DNA of 8,505 bases from Blastocatellia bacterium (GTDB lineage Bacteria; Acidobacteriota; Blastocatellia; Pyrinomonadales; Pyrinomonadaceae). The position numbers and the translations under genes are program-made. Positions 1 to 7,580 of the stretch are shown piece by piece. The notes beneath the pieces are model-generated. The model saw only the letters and a program-made list of their open reading frames with translations. It did not search any database and had not been told where the DNA came from. Where the stretch lies: positions 1-8,505 of the forward strand of contig PSRF01000316.1 in NCBI GenBank assembly GCA_003175865.1, read 5' to 3'. Every line of letters begins with the position of its first letter. Position 1 is the first letter of the stretch.

Positions 1-871
1 GCGATGGCGCATTTTTCGTAAGCCATTCGTCCATTTCAGTTCCATCGTAGGTATAGACCTTGAGAGTTGTGTTGCTCTGGCCGTCCGCACTCACCCGAGC
101 GATGGCACTATGCCCGCCATTCACTTTGCGGAGAAAATCAACCGCCATGATCTCAACTATCGCGAAATTGCCGCAGTTACCTGTGTGCGGGCTATTCGCG
201 CCACTCTCGCGGAAAAAGTATGCGTTCTCGCTTGAATCGAACCGCATTTCGAGCTTGCGATCACGGATACAAGCATTCGCGGAACGTGGGGTGATCTTCC
301 GCATTCCTTGGAATACCGTCAGTGTTTGCGGGCCAAACGAAAGCTGCTTTCCATCGCATACTGCTTTCAGCATTGGGTGAATTTCAAAAACGTGGTTTGG
401 GTTTGAGGGCTTCTCACCTCCGTTCTGAGCATGCTCGGTAAAGATCCGAGGAAATCCAGTGAAGGTGCATGTGCGGCCGATGGGGGTTCCCTCGTTGTCT
501 TTGCCATTGAACATGACCTGCTCGATTTTTGCGGGCCACAAGTCCGACAGTTTGTTAAAGCTGGGATGACCCGTGGTTCCGGGTGGCGCAATTTTGCATT
601 CGTTGGGCGGTTCGGCCACGAGATCCGCAGGAAATCCGAAAGCCGGGCTTGTCGGCGTCGCTGCAATGTGTATCTCGCAATCGCCTTTCAAATCGTGAAG
701 ACCGGAATGGTCTATTGTGTGCGCCGTGAGGGTGAAATTGAGAGTATTTTGACTAAGCAGGGTGTCCATGAACGGCTTCGCGATCTTGAAGTCGTACATG
801 TTGTCATGCTGGGCGAAAACGATTGTGGATAGCGCATACAGGATAATGAGTACACCCATGCATTTCCGCAT
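1..871 (-). CDS. Secreted cysteine-rich protein of unknown function (partial, C-terminus beyond left edge)
   Basis: An uninterrupted frame of 290 codons runs from an ATG at 871 off the left edge of the window. The start is supported by AGGAGG at 876-881, 4 nt upstream; a second ATG at codon 5 would be too far from it. Residues 1-20 form a signal peptide: a short basic start, a hydrophobic stretch (GVLIILYALSTIVF) and an Ala-type cleavage site before Gln21, so the product should be exported. The mature part has six cysteines (65, 92, 135, 172, 201, 233), an even number that would suit disulfides outside the cytoplasm. Residues 131-166 carry a distinctive run: GRTCTFTGFPRIFTEH, then NPNHVFEIHPML. 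This strand-rich pattern hints at a small beta-barrel, but I do not recognise the family and assign no function. It has its own candidate promoter and is separated from the trehalose genes by about 1 kb of gene-poor DNA, so it is probably functionally unrelated to them. Confidence 0.8.
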   Translation of the reverse strand, partial: MRKCMGVLIILYALSTIVFAQHDNMYDFKIAKPFMDTLLSQNTLNFTLTAHTIDHSGLHDLKGDCEIHIAATPTSPAFGFPADLVAEPPNECKIAPPGTTGHPSFNKLSDLWPAKIEQVMFNGKDNEGTPIGRTCTFTGFPRIFTEHAQNGGEKPSNPNHVFEIHPMLKAVCDGKQLSFGPQTLTVFQGMRKITPRSANACIRDRKLEMRFDSSENAYFFRESGANSPHTGNCGNFAIVEIMAVDFLRKVNGGHSAIARVSADGQSNTTLKVYTYDGTEMDEWLTKNAPS

Positions 872-1369
872 GATGCCTCCTGCAGAAGGCTAAGTTTCGT
901 TTGTCCCGTTAGTTCAGCCTGCGAAGGGAGAAGCGCTATTTGGTGAGCTTTCGGAGCGGATTCTCCTCCTGTACTGTATTGCAGTCAAGCGAAAAATGTT
1001 TTCAGATGGAATTCCGACGCCCCTAGGATAATCCGTCGTCAACCGACAACGGAGGATGTTATTTTACAACTCTGTATACTCGGGCCTTCGGGAGCGCGGG
1101 GAAACGCTGAGACCGTGCACGCGCAATCGATTTCGAAACCCGTTCCAACCCAAGGTCGTTGCGACTAACGGAGCTTTTTTGCCTTTCTGTTCCGAAATGA
1201 AACAAAGATCCAAATGGAACATTCAACAATGAGGGCGAGAAACATCGGATATCGGTTAGTCGTAGAGGTTTGAGAAGGCAACGAACGAACATAGGGATTG
1301 CTGCCTGAACGCGCAGGGAGGGATAGCCTGGATGGATTCGGTAAGATTCGATCGGCTTAAGGAGGTCAA
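872..1369. other. Intergenic region with no convincing gene
   Basis: Apart from the ribosome binding site and candidate promoter of the leftward gene, I see no gene on either strand. Open frames here are short, lack ribosome binding sites and have no recognisable protein character. A small imperfect hairpin lies at 1033-1052 (8-bp arms with one mismatch, 4-nt loop) and a T6 run at 1175-1180 follows a 4-bp stem; neither makes a convincing terminator. At the right end, AAGGAGG at 1359-1365 serves the short frame starting at 1370. Confidence 0.5.
960..988 (-). promoter_or_regulatory. Candidate sigma-70-type promoter for the secreted protein gene
   Basis: Read on the minus strand, TTGACT (983-988, 5 of 6 to the -35 consensus) is followed after exactly 17 nt by GAGAAT (960-965, 4 of 6 to the -10 consensus). 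Transcription would begin near 953, leaving a leader of about 80 nt before the ATG at 871. This was found by eye only; the -10 box is weak and overlaps a purine-rich AGGAGGAG run. Confidence 0.35.
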
Positions 1370-1583
1370 GTGAATCGAAAACTATCCTGTTTAACTCTTA
1401 TTACTATGTGCCTTCTAATGGGCACTGGCAAGCCGGGTTCGGCTCAAGCCACGGCTCAAACGACGAGGAAAGCATAACGGACTGGTTACAAACCTATCCA
1501 ATCGGATAGGCAAGGAGATTGAAATAGTCACGCCATCCGTTGAGCTATTCGATTCGAGTGGTCGCAACGATTTGGTCCAGTGA
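1370..1583 (+). pseudogene. Remnant of a secreted-protein gene: signal peptide followed by early stop and frame change
   Basis: A GTG at 1370 sits 4 nt after a strong ribosome binding site, AAGGAGG (1359-1365). It opens a 35-codon frame ending at TAA 1475-1477. The product begins with a classic signal peptide: Asn-Arg-Lys, a hydrophobic core (LSCLTLITMCLLMGTG) and Ala-x-Ala-like sites near residues 25-29. Only about 8 residues would remain after cleavage. From about 1461, one frame over, a 40-codon stretch continues to TGA 1581-1583 and looks protein-like (for example NRIGKEIEIVTPSVELFDSS). The simplest reading is that a secreted-protein gene lost frame near 1461 and was later truncated. The alternative is a genuine 35-residue small exported peptide, with the downstream frame fortuitous. 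I do not recognise the parent family. Confidence 0.35.
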
Positions 1584-1849
1584 GTTATTTGAATTCGGAA
1601 GGGCGATGGATTTAGCAGGATGCAAATTGGGATTCGGTGTCGAACCCAACATCCTGTCCCGATGGACTGAATCGACGGTCTGTGGAAATCATTTTGGCTG
1701 TTCACATGCACACGAGCACACAATTGGTTTATTGGGCGATTCGCGTAAGGTGCAAGGGTTAAGCTCCTCTAAGCAGAAGAATCGTCTATCCTGTTACGAG
1801 TAAATGGGACTTCGTCATTGCTTCTCCCCCGGTGCTCATTAGAAACAAC
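1584..1849. other. Gene-poor segment with a possible degraded transposase fragment
   Basis: No intact gene is visible. A plus-strand frame through 1540-1803 has no ATG start and no ribosome binding site. Within it, the codons at 1600-1674 read RAMDLAG, then LGFGVEPNILSRWTES, which resembles the helix-turn-helix of IS3-type OrfA proteins (typically an LGV-x-PN-x-L-x-RW pattern). No flanking inverted repeats or DDE-domain sequence were seen, so this is at most a scrap. The rest of the segment, up to the stop codon of the leftward HAD gene, shows nothing I can identify, and no clear terminator for that gene. Confidence 0.3.
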
Positions 1850-2425
1850 TTACTTGAAATTTATGTGCAATCGAGTATCGTTGAACAACGTTAGGCATGA
1901 ATCAGATACTTCTCTCGGTTTTTGTGCGCTTTCCTGGTTTTGACCCGTTACCTTGTTGACGCCCGACGGCAGAATCATCATGGACTCTCGGTTCATGCTC
2001 GCCTGCAAATCGAGATCCAACTCACGAATGAGCCGCAATACGGTCGTTTCATGAACGCGAAGCGTGGCTACAACTGCAGTTCCCACTGATAGCGGTTGTA
2101 CACCTTCTTCTTGAAGTCTCTTCACGAACGCTGGCACAGGCGCCTTGGCCAATGGCACTTCTGTTCTGCTGGATGGCGAGTACAGTACTGCCCCATTCTC
2201 CGCCACGATGAGATCAAACAATTCCAACTGCGATAGTACTTCCTTCAAGCTGGTAATTTCCCGTCCAGTGACCAGAACCATCTTTCGATTCGAGAGTCGA
2301 ACGCGTGACAGCGCTCTTAAAGTCTCTGGCTGGACCATTCCATCGCTGGCTAGAGTGCCGTCGTAGTCCGTGGCGACGGCTCGGAACTTCGTACCCGGTC
2401 TTTGCCAGCGAATCAAAGGTCTCAC
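1850..2425 (-). CDS. HAD-superfamily sugar-phosphatase-like protein, C-terminally truncated
   Basis: This 191-codon gene resembles the N-terminal two thirds of HAD-superfamily (Cof/sucrose-phosphatase-like) hydrolases. Motif I is DYDGT with the nucleophile and acid/base Asp20 and Asp22. Motif II is VLVTGRE with Thr53, and motif III is the lysine in GVNK (Lys158). Residues 70-150 look like the cap domain. After Gly161 (about position 1943) homology-like sequence stops, and 30 unrelated residues lead to TAA. The GDxxND metal-binding motif IV and the final core strands are missing, and I could not find them in another frame up to 872. Without motif IV a HAD enzyme is expected to be inactive, so this may be a pseudogene. 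The GTG at 2425 is preferred because a longer frame (ATG at 2521) would overlap otsA by about 80 nt; AAAGGG lies 5 nt upstream of it, within the 13-nt gap after the otsA stop. The position after otsA suggests an original role as trehalose-6-phosphate phosphatase. Confidence 0.75.
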   Translation of the reverse strand: MRPLIRWQRPGTKFRAVATDYDGTLASDGMVQPETLRALSRVRLSNRKMVLVTGREITSLKEVLSQLELFDLIVAENGAVLYSPSSRTEVPLAKAPVPAFVKRLQEEGVQPLSVGTAVVATLRVHETTVLRLIRELDLDLQASMNRESMMILPSGVNKVTGQNQESAQKPREVSDSCLTLFNDTRLHINFK

Positions 2426-2438
2426 GCTAGCCCTTTGC

Positions 2439-4724
2439 TCACAGGCTAGCCGCCTTGCTAAGTGTCGGCTGGCTGGTGGGGCTAACCTTCTCCACTCGAA
2501 CATCGCAGAGTTGCGCCACAAGGTTCCCGGCCCACCTGTAAATGTTGTTCTCTCTCACGGCACGGCGCATATGTTTCATGCGGGCACTTTTGTCCTCAGG
2601 CGACATCTCGAGCGCTACGCGGACCGCTTCCGCCATCTGCTCGATGTCGTAAGGATTCACAATCAGAGCATCACGCAGTTCGCGTGCAGCGCCGGCAAAA
2701 CGGCTTAGAACCAGTACGCCTTGTTCGTCCTGGCGGGCGGCCACGAATTCTTTCGCCACCAAGTTCATCCCATCGTGCAGCGAGGTCACCATGCACACAT
2801 CCGCGGTGCGGTAATACCTTTGGATTTCCTGATGACTATGTTGCCGCTGCAAATAGACAATCGGCTTCCAGTTACCGGTCTGGAATCGCCAGTTGATGCG
2901 CTCGGCTTCCGCTCCTACTTCGGCCAGCAACTCGTGATAGCGCTTGATATGCGTCCGACTGGGTGCCCCAATCTGCACAAACGTCAATTTTCCGACATAC
3001 ATCGGGTACTTCTCAAACAGCCGCTCCAGGGCCAGGAATCGTTCCAGGATTCCTTTGGTGTAATCCACGCGTTCAACTCCCACGCCCAGAAAGCTTGCTT
3101 CAACGCCCAGCTCTTTGAACAATGCTGCGCGATCCATATAAGCGGATTCGGAAGTGCTATCTTGCAGCGCCGATTCCGCAAAGTCGACGCTGATAGGGAA
3201 GGGTTGCACTACCGTCAGGTGGTCCTCGCGATTCACGGCGAAATGCTCCCACTCGATGCGGGACTCCACAGCGCGGTCCACGCTCTGGAGAAAATTGTTG
3301 CAGTGCGATTGGAGGTGGAATCCGATTAAGTCAGCCCCCAATAGCCCATCGAGTAACTCGCGTTGCCAGGGACAAATCCCAAAGGCTTCGGCATTGGGCC
3401 AGGGGATGTGCCAGAAGATCGCAACCCGGGCATCCGGGCGTTCTTTCTTGATGATCCGGGGCAGAAGCGCGAAGTGATAGTCCTGTGCCAGAAGCACCGG
3501 CCGCTCGGTTCCGGCCATCTCTTCGATCACCGCATTCGCAAACTTATGGTTGACTTCCTGATACCGCTGCCAATCACCCGCCCGGAAAGCGGGTCGGGTA
3601 TGAGCAATGTGACAAAGGGGCCAAAGTCCCTCGTTGGCAAAGCCGTAGTAATAACCCTCTTCTTCTTCCTTGCTCAGCCAGATCCGGCGAAGAGTGTACT
3701 TAGGATCGTCCGGAGGCACCCGTAAACCGTCTTTTCGGCCTACCGTCTCTTTGTCGGCGTCTCCACTACCATGAGCGATCCAGGTTCCATCACATGCCCG
3801 CAGGATAGGCTCCAGCGCCGTCACTAGTCCACTGGCGGGAACGACGGCTCGCACCACTCTACCCTCTCTAACGTGCATATAGGGTTCACGATTGCTGACG
3901 ACGAAGAGACGGCTTTTCTGGAGTCGGCTGCGCACGTGGATCGCGAGCCGTTCCGCGGTCCACAACGACTCTGCATGTTCGCGCAATTGAGCTTCCCGCT
4001 CGGCGGCCGCACGAGCAGCTACCAGACTTTTTGCAAACGTCGTCACTTCGTTGGTGAGTGGCGAGAAAACGTCCCAATCAGGCACGTTCGGACGTGATGT
4101 GGAGCGGCCGGTCCGGAGCGATCGCATCCACTGCGCAGTCCTGGCAATTGGACGCGTAATGCTCCACCGCACAATCAACAGAGTCGTGAGCGCAATCACA
4201 AATCCCTGTGCCAGAACGCGCAGAAAAGTGTCCTTCCACACGTGTTGGGTTTCGGCGCGGATATAGCCTGCGTCGTGAACAATGGCCAGAGCCCCTAGAA
4301 TCGAGCCTCCGTCACGTAACGGCAGAGCGTAAATGTGCGCTGTCGTTGCGCCCAGGCGCAGAAATTCTCCATATCCAGCACCACTACGGAATGCCCGATC
4401 GATCGCAGCTGGTCTTTCAATCAAACGCTCGGCCAAGTCCGAGCTGACGGCGAGGCGGCTCTCGTGAGCGTCATAGATCACCAAACCGAGCAGATGCTCC
4501 CGATTACCAAATCGGTCAACCATTCGCTGTAGTTGTTTGTGTGAGCCTTTCTCCAACAGTGGTGCCGCATTCTGCTCCAAACTCTCAGCGAGCACCTCGG
4601 CTCGCCTCTCGAGGTCCTTCCGAAGCTGTGTTTTGTCTGCTCGAACCTGGTAGTAGGAGAACGCCAGGGAAACAAGCGCCAGACCGAGCACAAGCGAAAG
4701 GACCAGCCGAAGCGTCAGGCGCAT
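2439..4724 (-). CDS. otsA: Membrane-anchored HAMP-domain trehalose-6-phosphate synthase (GT20)
   Basis: The C-terminal part is a GT20 glycosyltransferase, which transfers glucose from a nucleotide sugar to glucose-6-phosphate to give trehalose-6-phosphate. Diagnostic pieces in order are SNREP (277-281), PASGLVTAL (297-304), QDYHF (414-418), HIPWPN (439-444), ERVDYTKG with Arg552 and Lys557 (donor phosphate binding, matching E. coli Arg262/Lys267), and DGMNLVAKE (651-659). At 761 aa it far exceeds a plain OtsA (about 470 aa). The extra front end has a transmembrane helix at about 5-23, an extracytoplasmic segment of about 140 residues, a second helix at about 168-187, a HAMP-like linker starting at [10 protein letters not shown], and an Ala/Glu-rich coiled coil at about 230-265 leading into the enzyme. 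This is the layout of sensor kinases with a GT20 output, so regulation by an external or membrane signal is inferred. The ATG at 4724 follows a GAGG 4 nt upstream. Sugar-donor choice cannot be read from the sequence. It heads a unit with the HAD gene. Confidence 0.93.
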   Translation of the reverse strand: MRLTLRLVLSLVLGLALVSLAFSYYQVRADKTQLRKDLERRAEVLAESLEQNAAPLLEKGSHKQLQRMVDRFGNREHLLGLVIYDAHESRLAVSSDLAERLIERPAAIDRAFRSGAGYGEFLRLGATTAHIYALPLRDGGSILGALAIVHDAGYIRAETQHVWKDTFLRVLAQGFVIALTTLLIVRWSITRPIARTAQWMRSLRTGRSTSRPNVPDWDVFSPLTNEVTTFAKSLVAARAAAEREAQLREHAESLWTAERLAIHVRSRLQKSRLFVVSNREPYMHVREGRVVRAVVPASGLVTALEPILRACDGTWIAHGSGDADKETVGRKDGLRVPPDDPKYTLRRIWLSKEEEEGYYYGFANEGLWPLCHIAHTRPAFRAGDWQRYQEVNHKFANAVIEEMAGTERPVLLAQDYHFALLPRIIKKERPDARVAIFWHIPWPNAEAFGICPWQRELLDGLLGADLIGFHLQSHCNNFLQSVDRAVESRIEWEHFAVNREDHLTVVQPFPISVDFAESALQDSTSESAYMDRAALFKELGVEASFLGVGVERVDYTKGILERFLALERLFEKYPMYVGKLTFVQIGAPSRTHIKRYHELLAEVGAEAERINWRFQTGNWKPIVYLQRQHSHQEIQRYYRTADVCMVTSLHDGMNLVAKEFVAARQDEQGVLVLSRFAGAARELRDALIVNPYDIEQMAEAVRVALEMSPEDKSARMKHMRRAVRENNIYRWAGNLVAQLCDVRVEKVSPTSQPTLSKAASL

Positions 4725-5006
4725 ATGCCCTCGTCATTTGTCCTTGGAAAAGAGTTGGCGCACCGATCGATCAGCAAGCTGCGGAACAAGTGTGCGTTTA
4801 GACTTACATGATAGCCCGGACACCCTATCAAAATCCAAAAAAGAAGTTCTCCGCCTGTATAGCCGTCACGGGTATTTCAGCCTTCGCCGACCAGCAGCGG
4901 CACGCGCCATCCCCACCGCGTCATTATCGCCTGTGAGCCACGACATAAGCCCAAACCCGAGCCCAGTAACCCTGCAGGAAATGCCCCACTCCGATGAGCT
5001 AATATA
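4725..5006. other. Divergent intergenic region between otsA and the GH65 gene
   Basis: This region must hold the start signals for both directions. Leftward, TTGATA (4826-4831 on the minus strand) with a 17-nt spacer and TGTAAG (4803-4808) is a weak promoter candidate; TATCAT (4809-4814, minus strand) is an alternative -10 without a good -35. Rightward, the only striking element is a perfect TATAAT at 5003-5008. I see no clear palindromic operator, riboswitch or gene. Confidence 0.4.
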
Positions 5007-5008
5007 AT
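5003..5008 (+). promoter_or_regulatory. Perfect TATAAT, candidate -10 box for the GH65 operon
   Basis: TATAAT matches the sigma-70 -10 consensus fully, but no good -35 lies 16-18 nt upstream and there is no extended -10 TG. It overlaps the first in-frame ATG (5007) of the GH65 frame. If the box is functional, translation must begin downstream, for example at ATG 5115. Confidence 0.25.
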
Positions 5009-7553
5009 GACTCCGGCGCACAACCATCGTCAGCCTAAATCGTCAGCTAATCAAAACCGTAGAAACCCGATCCATTCCAGGCGTGCAGGGGCCGACCTGA
5101 GTAGACGAGAGTTCATGAATTATTCGGCATCACCTTTTAGCATTCATACCCGTGAGACGCTGGTGTTTGGTCAGGAGCAGATTCGGGCCGGGGGTCACAA
5201 TGGTGCCCTGACAATCCTCCTGCCAACTCTCTCCCGTACTGCCGATCCAACTTGGCTATTCGTGGACGAGGGTTTCACGCTGGCTCGCGAGCACGAAGTG
5301 GAGTCGCTATTCGCGATCGGAAACGGTTACGTTGGGCACCGAGGGTCGCTAGCTGAGGGGACTCAACTGTCCGCGCCGGCTACGTTCGTTGCCGGGGTCT
5401 TCGAGCAGTTGGATACTCCCGGCTCTGTTCCGCAACTAATGACATTAGCCGATTGGGCCGGAGTGAGAGTCTGGATCGACGACCATCCCCTAAGCATGGA
5501 ACGAGGCCAGGTACTGGAGCACCGGCGCATTCTGGACTGGCGGCGAGGCGTACTTTGGCGTGACTGGCGGCACCAGGATCCCGATGGACGGATCACGAAC
5601 ATCGTCGCTTTCCGCCTGGCGTCGTTGGCCGACCGGCACTTGCTCTTGCAGTCGGTCATGTTCACTGCCGAGAACTACAACGCGGTGCTGCGGTTCGAGA
5701 GTTCGATCGAAATTCCTCCCGGCGTGATGTCGTCGATGCCAGCCGATTGGAAAACGCGACGCAGTCCCGAGCGGCCTAACATACTGTCACTGGCACTGCG
5801 CTCGCCAGGCCGGGATGTTTCGATCGCGTTTGCTGCCGCAAGCCAGCTGCTTACCTCCACTGCTGCGGTCGGCGAACGCGAGATCGAGATGGACGAGCGC
5901 CGGGTGCTTGAGCGATTCCAAATCAATGCCGAAATTGGCATGCAGTGCCAGCTCGGTAGGACGATTTCCATCTACACTTCTCGGGACGTTCCAGAACCTG
6001 TTGAAGCTGCGTTATCGCATGTCAACAAGATCCCACCAAAAGGAATTGCCCTTGCCACCGTAGCGCATGAATCGGCATGGCATTCACGCTGGGAAGATGC
6101 CGATGTGCAGGTGGAGGGCGACAACTTCCTCCAGCAGGCGGTGCGCTTCGCCGCATACCACCTCATCAGTGCAGCGAATCCCGACGATGAGCACGTCTCC
6201 GTCGGTGCTCGTGCCCTGACCGGCGAATCGTATAAGGGGCACGTGTTCTGGGACACCGAACTCTACATGGTGCCGTTCTACACCTTCACGCATCCGCCAT
6301 CCGCGCGTGCCCTCCTCGCCTACCGCTATCACATGCTTGACGCGGCACGAGAGAAGGGGCGCCGAGCAGGTTTCTATGGCGCCATGTACCCGTGGGAATC
6401 GGCCGATACCGGTGAGGAAACGACACCGCGGACAGTCATCGGGCCGAGCGGAGAAGTCATCAGGATTCGGAACGGCGAAATGGAAGTTCACATCACTGCC
6501 GGCATCGCGTTTGCCGTTTGGCAATACTGGAACGCCACGGGAGATGATGATTTCTTTCTGCAGCAAGGCGCGGAGATCATGCTGGAAACCGGTCGCTTCT
6601 GGGCCAGTCGAGGTGCAATGGAAGTCGACGGCGCGTACCACATTCGGCACGTCATCGGCCCTGACGAATACCACGATGACGTCGACGACAATGCCTACAC
6701 GAACCTGATTGCAGCTTGGAACCTCCGCCGGTCCGCAGAGACCGCCCAGGTTCTGCAGCAGCGCTGGCCGGATCGCTGGGGCGAGCTTGCGTTGTCTCTG
6801 CACCTGACCAACGATGAACCACGGACGTGGTCCGAGCTAGCAGAATCAATGTTCATCGCCTTCGACCCGCAAACTCTCCTCTTCGAACAGTTCAGCGGCT
6901 ACTTTAATAAGGAGCCAATCGACCTGAAAAACTATGAACCGCGTTTCGCGGCCATGGATATGATCCTCGGCCACGACGGAATCCAGAAAACCAATGTCGT
7001 CAAGCAAGCCGATGTGCTGATGGCGACATATCTTTTGTGGGAGGAACTTCCTTCCGATGTGCGCGTCGCGAATTTCCGCTATTACGAGCCACGAACCGGA
7101 CATGGCAGTTCGCTCAGTCCATCCATTCATGCTCTGCTGGCTGCGCGTCTCGGGGACACGACACTAGCGCAGCACTATCTGAAACAGGCAGCAGAGATCG
7201 ACCTGGGCAATAACATGGGCAACGCGGCTGGCGGCGTGCATGCCGCCGCGATCGGAGGGCTTTGGCAGGCAATGGTGTTCGGATTCGCGGGATTGCAAAT
7301 GTCCTGTGATGGACTAACCTTCAGTCCCATGCTGTTGCCGCATTGGCGGAGGCTGGCATTTCCCCTCGAGTGGCGTAAACGTAAGCTCCGCGTGTGCATC
7401 GAACCGAACGCGATGCGTGTGACATTGCAGGGATCAGAGCCGCTGAACCTGCGCCTCGCCACGGGCTCACAAATCCTCGCGGAACCTGGTTACGAATGTG
7501 TGGCGGAACACACGCAAGGAGACGGCTGGAAGCCGTGGCGCATCGTTCGTTAG
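5007..7553 (+). CDS. Glycoside hydrolase family 65 protein (trehalose/kojibiose/maltose phosphorylase-like)
   Basis: GH65 enzymes cleave alpha-glucosyl disaccharides such as trehalose, maltose or kojibiose, mostly by phosphorolysis with release of beta-glucose-1-phosphate. Landmarks: ESLFAIGNGYVGHRG (99-113) in the N-terminal beta-sandwich; FWDTE (414-418) and PWESADTGEE in the (alpha/alpha)6 barrel; VIGPDEYH with the expected catalytic acid Glu554; and GHGSSLS (698-704), the position where phosphorylases bind phosphate. A short C-terminal beta domain follows from about 770. The phosphate-site sequence favours a phosphorylase over a hydrolase, but substrate is not settled. No signal peptide is evident, so it is probably cytoplasmic. 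Start is uncertain: the ATG at 5007 lacks a ribosome binding site and overlaps a TATAAT, and residues 1-36 are polar and rich in Arg, Asn and Ser, unlike family N-termini; ATG 5115 (residue 37) is a good alternative. The gene is divergent from otsA and 27 nt upstream of the stress-protein gene, so the two are probably co-transcribed. Confidence 0.92.
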   Translation: MTPAHNHRQPKSSANQNRRNPIHSRRAGADLSRREFMNYSASPFSIHTRETLVFGQEQIRAGGHNGALTILLPTLSRTADPTWLFVDEGFTLAREHEVESLFAIGNGYVGHRGSLAEGTQLSAPATFVAGVFEQLDTPGSVPQLMTLADWAGVRVWIDDHPLSMERGQVLEHRRILDWRRGVLWRDWRHQDPDGRITNIVAFRLASLADRHLLLQSVMFTAENYNAVLRFESSIEIPPGVMSSMPADWKTRRSPERPNILSLALRSPGRDVSIAFAAASQLLTSTAAVGEREIEMDERRVLERFQINAEIGMQCQLGRTISIYTSRDVPEPVEAALSHVNKIPPKGIALATVAHESAWHSRWEDADVQVEGDNFLQQAVRFAAYHLISAANPDDEHVSVGARALTGESYKGHVFWDTELYMVPFYTFTHPPSARALLAYRYHMLDAAREKGRRAGFYGAMYPWESADTGEETTPRTVIGPSGEVIRIRNGEMEVHITAGIAFAVWQYWNATGDDDFFLQQGAEIMLETGRFWASRGAMEVDGAYHIRHVIGPDEYHDDVDDNAYTNLIAAWNLRRSAETAQVLQQRWPDRWGELALSLHLTNDEPRTWSELAESMFIAFDPQTLLFEQFSGYFNKEPIDLKNYEPRFAAMDMILGHDGIQKTNVVKQADVLMATYLLWEELPSDVRVANFRYYEPRTGHGSSLSPSIHALLAARLGDTTLAQHYLKQAAEIDLGNNMGNAAGGVHAAAIGGLWQAMVFGFAGLQMSCDGLTFSPMLLPHWRRLAFPLEWRKRKLRVCIEPNAMRVTLQGSEPLNLRLATGSQILAEPGYECVAEHTQGDGWKPWRIVR

Positions 7554-7568
7554 CAATGTGTAGCCGGG

Positions 7569-7575
7569 AAGGAGG
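7569..7575 (+). promoter_or_regulatory. Ribosome binding site fixing the start of the universal stress protein
   Basis: AAGGAGG lies 5 nt before GTG 7581. An in-frame GTG at 7575 begins inside this site and so cannot be the start served by it; GTG 7581 is therefore chosen. Confidence 0.75.
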
Positions 7576-7580
7576 TGCTT

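Noticed and set aside
1033..1052. Hairpin with 8-bp arms (one mismatch) and 4-nt loop, considered as a terminator
   Set aside because: No adjacent U-run on either strand and no gene ends nearby.
1157..1180. Short stem followed by T6, considered as a rho-independent terminator
   Set aside because: The stem is only 4 bp with no GC-rich extension, and no gene on the plus strand ends upstream.
872..1945. Simple frameshift as the explanation for the short HAD protein
   Set aside because: Reading all minus-strand frames beyond the break gave no GDxxND-like motif or downstream core strands, so loss of sequence fits better than a frame change.
2721..3329. 202-residue open frame on the plus strand opposite otsA
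   Set aside because: It lies wholly inside the well-supported GT20 gene, lacks a ribosome binding site and its product shows no recognisable protein character; it is a shadow of codon bias.
5098..5120. Tat-like SRREFM motif near the start of the GH65 frame
   Set aside because: No hydrophobic signal segment follows and GH65 enzymes are usually cytoplasmic; the motif is probably chance, or in untranslated leader.
6084..6803. 239-residue open frame on the minus strand opposite the GH65 gene
   Set aside because: It is antisense to the catalytic barrel, whose motifs are intact on the plus strand, and its product has no recognisable domain.
7575..7580. GTG at 7575 as start of the stress protein
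   Set aside because: This codon overlaps the last base of the AAGGAGG ribosome binding site; GTG 7581 has correct spacing.
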